The notes below the pieces were generated by a model. The model did not search any database and was not told the origin of the DNA. It saw nothing but the letters and a program-made list of their open reading frames with translations. The position numbers and the translations under genes were made by a program. A stretch of 64,000 nucleotides of DNA from Mercenaria mercenaria (Eukaryota; Mollusca; Bivalvia; Venerida; Veneridae), in assembly GCF_021730395.1 (NCBI RefSeq), contig NC_069362.1, positions 76,958,001-77,022,000 on the forward strand. The letters are read 5' to 3'. Shown one piece after another: positions 27,701-33,700 of this stretch (positions are counted from its first letter, which is position 1; each line of letters opens with the position of its first letter).

Positions 27701-30700
27701 ATTTGTTTTCTCTTCTTATCCTTGAAGGCAGATGGAGGAACGGTTATGTCAGTTACGCTTAGATCTACATAAAACCTGGTTTCAAAAACCCAAATTGGAC
27801 TAAAATATGTTTCGTTATTGTTATAAAGAAAAACCACTTGCCAGTTGTACTTTGTTCCAGGAGATAAAGATGTAATACTAAGGTAGCTATTAAACGAAAC
27901 ATATGATGCTTTCTTCGGTCTTTGTGTTCCACGTTTCCACAAATAAATTTCATACTTTTTACTGGACATCGATCCTTGCCAGCGTAAAAAGATGTTCAAG
28001 TCCATTCCTGTTTGTCCATCATTTGGAGATAATGGTTTCTTAGCTTGAAGTATTCTTAGTGGTTGATATACCGTCATGTTTGACCGCAGTCATCGATACC
28101 TGTCCCCAGTGTACGGTTTATTCGTAGTGTCGCATAATGTGATAAGATGAATATCAGCATAGGAAAAATTTCACTTTCATGTCACACGGATGATGTATTT
28201 CAAACATTGATATTAAGACATCTGTCATGTTATCGAGAGCACCACAGGCTACCAACAGTGGTCCTGGATAACGTAAAATTTCAATATTACGTTTTGAGTT
28301 GATGTGTATCTGCTGGTCTTCTGTTGCTACATTTCCAGCTTTGTCAACTGCTGTCCACTTCCTGTCAAAACCACAAGACGCCATACTTGTGTCTCTGTAG
28401 CTTATGTTTGGAGAAATATCTATATTGTCACTTACTGAGACATTACAAATTGTTCTGGTTTGAAATCGCCCTCCCACTATCGATTTATGACTGGGCCCTT
28501 TTTTCGCACAAAATGTAAATTGTTGACTTTCGAAATCTGGTAATATACTTTTGACAGTATTTACAGCTTTTTCTGATCGGGATGCAAACCCTTAGTTGTT
28601 TGATATTGTTATTACCGTGATTGCTTAACCATCACACAGTCTCGAAAAGTTGATTGATTTATATAGTTACAAATTTAAGAATAAGAGTTTAATTTTAGGT
28701 GGAAAGAGTTCCTACCATCATTCTTATAAATGAATTTAATACTTTGTTACTTCATCTTGTCCTGTGAGAATATTTTGCAATGGAAAATACACGGTAATAA
28801 AATATGAATTTTAGGATTTTTTTTTAGATTTAGTACTTCTAGTGTTTTATAGAAATGCCACCATAGCTTTATAGTTATAATGCTAGCTCTATAAATACGC
28901 TATATAAAAATGTTAACGTTAATTGTTACATGCTCACCTGTGGTCCATGTATACGACGTTTCATTTACATTTCCCACATCGTCAGACGCTTTGATATCGA
29001 GGGTATATTTTATATTTGAATTCGTTGCTGGCAAGCTCCATAATAACTGTAAATTGGAACATGAAACAGAGTACGTCCGAGACAGTGCTGACACAGAACA
29101 GAAGGTGGTACAAGGAAACGGACATTGCCACCTAAAGATTACCGACTGTTGATTGCTATAAGCTTTTGGCTTCTCCAACATTGTTACAACAGGTGGTGTT
29201 GTATCTGAAATACACAAGAATGTGCTATATAAACGATGGTTCATTGATGAATAAATAACTTATCACAATCTGTTTGAACTATCTTATTATAATTATAGAT
29301 CTGAAAGGCTTTGAACAAATCCAGGTGATTAATGGGCAAACATACTACGATATAAACTGTTATCACAGTAATTGATTTTGCATAATTAAATCATCAACTG
29401 ACCAACAACCCATGTATGACTTTCACGTGCCGAGTTCCCCTCGAGATCGGTGGCGACAATATTCAGAGTATATCGTCCTTCTTGCAGATCACTTTTAGAC
29501 CAGGTGTTCTTACACGAAGTCGTCTCACTTTTCCCAGATGGATTTGTTAGTGTACATACAGCTGTGGCTGGTTCATTTACTGTCCATTTAATTTCTGCAG
29601 TCGCATTTGTTTTCGTAGCTTCTTCAACTAAGGTTATAGTGGGAGGAGTAATATCACCTGTGTAATATGCAGAAATAAAAGTGATATTTTGTTGCTAAAA
29701 ACGAAATGACCAGCTACTGTACCAAATATAAACCACACCTTTGTACGTATTCTAATAAGGGAATGATAAAATAACAGAAAACAAATGCATATTTTACTTA
29801 CTTGATTGTAACGTTTTGATATTTGTAATAACTTCTTTCTATAAAATGACATATTTCTTTGCTGCATTATCTTATTCTTACAGAGCAAAATTTTTTGGCA
29901 TATTACAGTGGAAGCACTAGTGGCAAAATGTCTGCACTGTAGAGAATTTCATAGTTGCCAAAAGCACATTAATTTACCAAATGTATAGATGTACTATAAA
30001 TTCCACTAGAACGTAACCTTATAATAGTTTATTATCAACAATCAATTTAAATCTCTTTCCATATATTTTGCACACAGGAAAGACTTGACAATCTTGAAAA
30101 GTTTGTGCAATACCCAGGATGTGGTAATCATTTAGAATGTTTAAACTATAATAGAGCCCGCCCGCTTAGTTCAGTAGTGAGAACGCAGATCTACGGATCG
30201 CGGAGTCGCGAGTTCGATCCCATGGCGAGGCGTATATTCTCCGTATTATTCATATGACGAAGTTGGCAGTTACTTGCAGAGAACAAGTTCGTACTGGTAC
30301 ATAATCCAGGAACACTGGTTAGGTAAACTGCACATAACAGAATTACTGTTAAAAACGGCATTAAACCTACAACAAACAAAAAAACTATAATGATAATAAT
30401 TATGATAATAATAATAACTTTATTTAAAGAGGGTAACATATTGGCTAACATATGGTCCTTTAACATAATAATGTTAAAATTCATTTTACATATGAAACAC
30501 AGTGGAGTGAAATTAAAATAACGTATTAAGAGCAATTTAATCCTTTGTGGCATAAACGGTATATATCACGATGAAAAGAATTTAAATCTAGGCAGTATCA
30601 GAAAATAAAATTATGTACAAGTTGTTAAAAAATAAATGTTATTTGTAATCCGCGCACCAAACTCTGAAAACCCTTACGCGAAAAGTACGGGAATGCTTAA

Positions 30701-33700
30701 ACAAATAATATTGTTATCATGTCTGCATGAAATTTAACACATGTAAACTGCTCATTCAATGTACGTACACACAGATATTTCATCAATGAATAATACTTCA
30801 CCAAGTGTTTCGTTCAATTATACATCGTTAACAACAAATACCCGCATTAAATGTTCTATGACATTACTTACGTATCCGAAACTTCCAGAAGGAAATGTCA
30901 TTTATTGCCATAGACTCTGCTTTACAGTATGTGGTACCTCTAACTATACCTGCAGTGAGAGAACAAAATAAGAAAGAAACATGTACGATTTCAAAACATG
31001 AAAACACTGTGCCATAGAATAAAAATGACTATTATGACTATCTTAGGACATATTATTATCATCATTAGTTATCAATATCAAATACTGAACTAAACGTTAT
31101 TTCAACTTTACAATTCAGAGCGATTCATTTTTCACCACACGTGTTTATGTAACTTGATTTTTATGTAAATATGTAGAATATAAAAACACGATTAACTGTA
31201 CCAAAATCAAAAAGAAAATAATAGGTTTCTTTCTCTATCAATGTTGTTGACGATGTGAAAGATATCTGGTTTTTATTGCTGTCAATCGTTACACTGTAAC
31301 TATCTGAAGCGTCGATTTGTTCCTGCTGATGGCCTGACCTATTATATAACCTGATGTAGGTTGGACGTGTTGCTCGCATAATCTGAAACACAACTGGATA
31401 TCGAGTATTTGAATTTTCACATTTACTTTTAATAAGCGAGAACCTAAGTAGGACGAAGTCAGTTTAAAAGATGATATTACACAATGAATTTGCAAACGTC
31501 GGAAATATCAGTGCTATAGACTGTCATTCATTACTTGATAATTACATTGCAAAATATAGAATGATTTATGGTTTAACTGCATTTAATAGTTTGTATTAAT
31601 GATTTTAATGGCTCACATTTATATCAGCGGATATACTCCATTGTCTTCGGCTTGGATAAACTTTGTTTGCGGGAACTTGTGAATCTTTCTGTAGCGCTGG
31701 TGATGCAACTTAAAACAAACATGTAACATTTTTTATAGTTCTGAAGCAATTTTCACAAACTATTTACGTTGAACATTCGGAAGCAATTCATTCACAGAAC
31801 TTTTCATTGTAATAATTACTTTAATGTCTGTCTACTTACACTTTTCTTAGAGTTAGTCGCATAGTAATTATAAACAAAGACAAGGAAATATTGAATATCA
31901 ACACTAACGTTTGAATGAAATGCAGTTTTAGGACAAAATGTCAAGGGACGTTTGTCTGTTCATGTGATGCAGATACGACCATACTGTTGTTGTTTAAAAT
32001 CACTATTTGCCACCTTATTGTTTAATTACCTACCGTTAAGTACAAATCAGTGTTGAAAACCGGAGATGGTGAAGATACATGTTGGTTTTTGAATCGATAA
32101 GCAAGGATTGAGACTTTTGCTATCTGAAAAGGTTTTAGGACGTATCACTGAAGAAAAACCAAAAATTTTATTATTAGTTAAAAGTGGCAGAGAATATGCT
32201 GACGACTTGTGTTTACTGACATGAAAAATAACGTTCATTCACATTTAATTAATTAAAGAGCTTCCGTTGATAGGGATCAGTTCAGTGTCTAATTTCTCAA
32301 TATCGACATGAACATATAATAATGAACAGTAGTTTGTTTATTCTTAGGAAGTGAAAAATCATTTAAAGGTGATAAACATTGAATCAATGGTAATCACGAG
32401 TAGTATAGATTAATTTAGTGTGATATACAGCATCATAATGACCGTTGGGGGCCGCTTTTGAGGTGATGGCGTTGCTAGGAGACAACAAATAAATAATATG
32501 CATGTTCTGAAATCTGTAATTTAGGTATTGCATTCAGTTGTTCATATACGTCAGTATTTTTAAATTTTAGCAAAATGAGACTAGAAATTAAGAATGAGAG
32601 CACTTTTCCGGTCTTTATTGACCACGTCCCTCGTATGCCTTAAATTGGAGGAAATAATGAATATTTATACAGTTTAACCATTCCTTGTTTAAAAGTATAC
32701 TTTACTCTGTAATTCGGAACAATTTAATCATTTCAACTCTCTTCCACAAACCATTCAATGTATACAATAGTGAGCTCACCTCCTGCCAGTAAGGTTACAC
32801 ACCTTTGGTTACTCTCAGTTCTGTAAAACGCAAACTTATCTACAATGTCCTGTTACATCTAATGATAAGATAATGGTAAGTGCGTCAGCTAAATTATAAT
32901 TTAGTATATCAATATTGTGACTCCTTTCTGTTAAAGTAACACACTAAAACCAAAAGATTTGTACCTATTCATAGAGTAGAAATTCGAAGTTTTCTTTACG
33001 GTAAAATGAACGAACAATTATCATAAGTTATCTTTTACAAACCACATATCACAACATGTAGCTTGGTATACGTAGTCACAGCAACAAAAAGAAATAAAAA
33101 AAAAACAACTATCAAAACTTACCCCATTAAACTTTCTACGGCAGAGAAACAGAATATGTTACTAACATCCCTGTTTTCTGGTGACCAAGTAACATTCATC
33201 CTCCAGTCTGTTGCCGATACATTGTACAAGTGACTCTTTGTCATTCCAAGAGGAGATATTGTTTTTATTTCCGATATTCTGAAAAACAAAATTGATTTAT
33301 TATAATAACGAAATGCAGAAGTGTTTCTTTTTTGGCACCATTGCATTTTATTGTTTATGTTTTATTAAACCTTTACAAAGAAAAATACAAATGGGTGTGG
33401 GGCATGGAATATTAAAGAAATTCCGCAAAAATGCGTTGATACTTGTGCGTGAGAATCATAAAAATACAATTTTGAGAACTACCAGTGGACAGTAAAGCGA
33501 ATGTATTACTTATACTTAGCATTTCATCGTGAAGCATTTTTTCAGGCAACAACTTCAGTTGCTTTACGACAATAGTGAGTAAAATATTTAGGACACCAAA
33601 TTGTGAGCCAAAAATGTACCAGACCTGTCCTTGTCCTGACTTATACTTTTATGACTGACCTAAAGCGTATGTTTATTATCATAGCATGAGACAAGACGTG

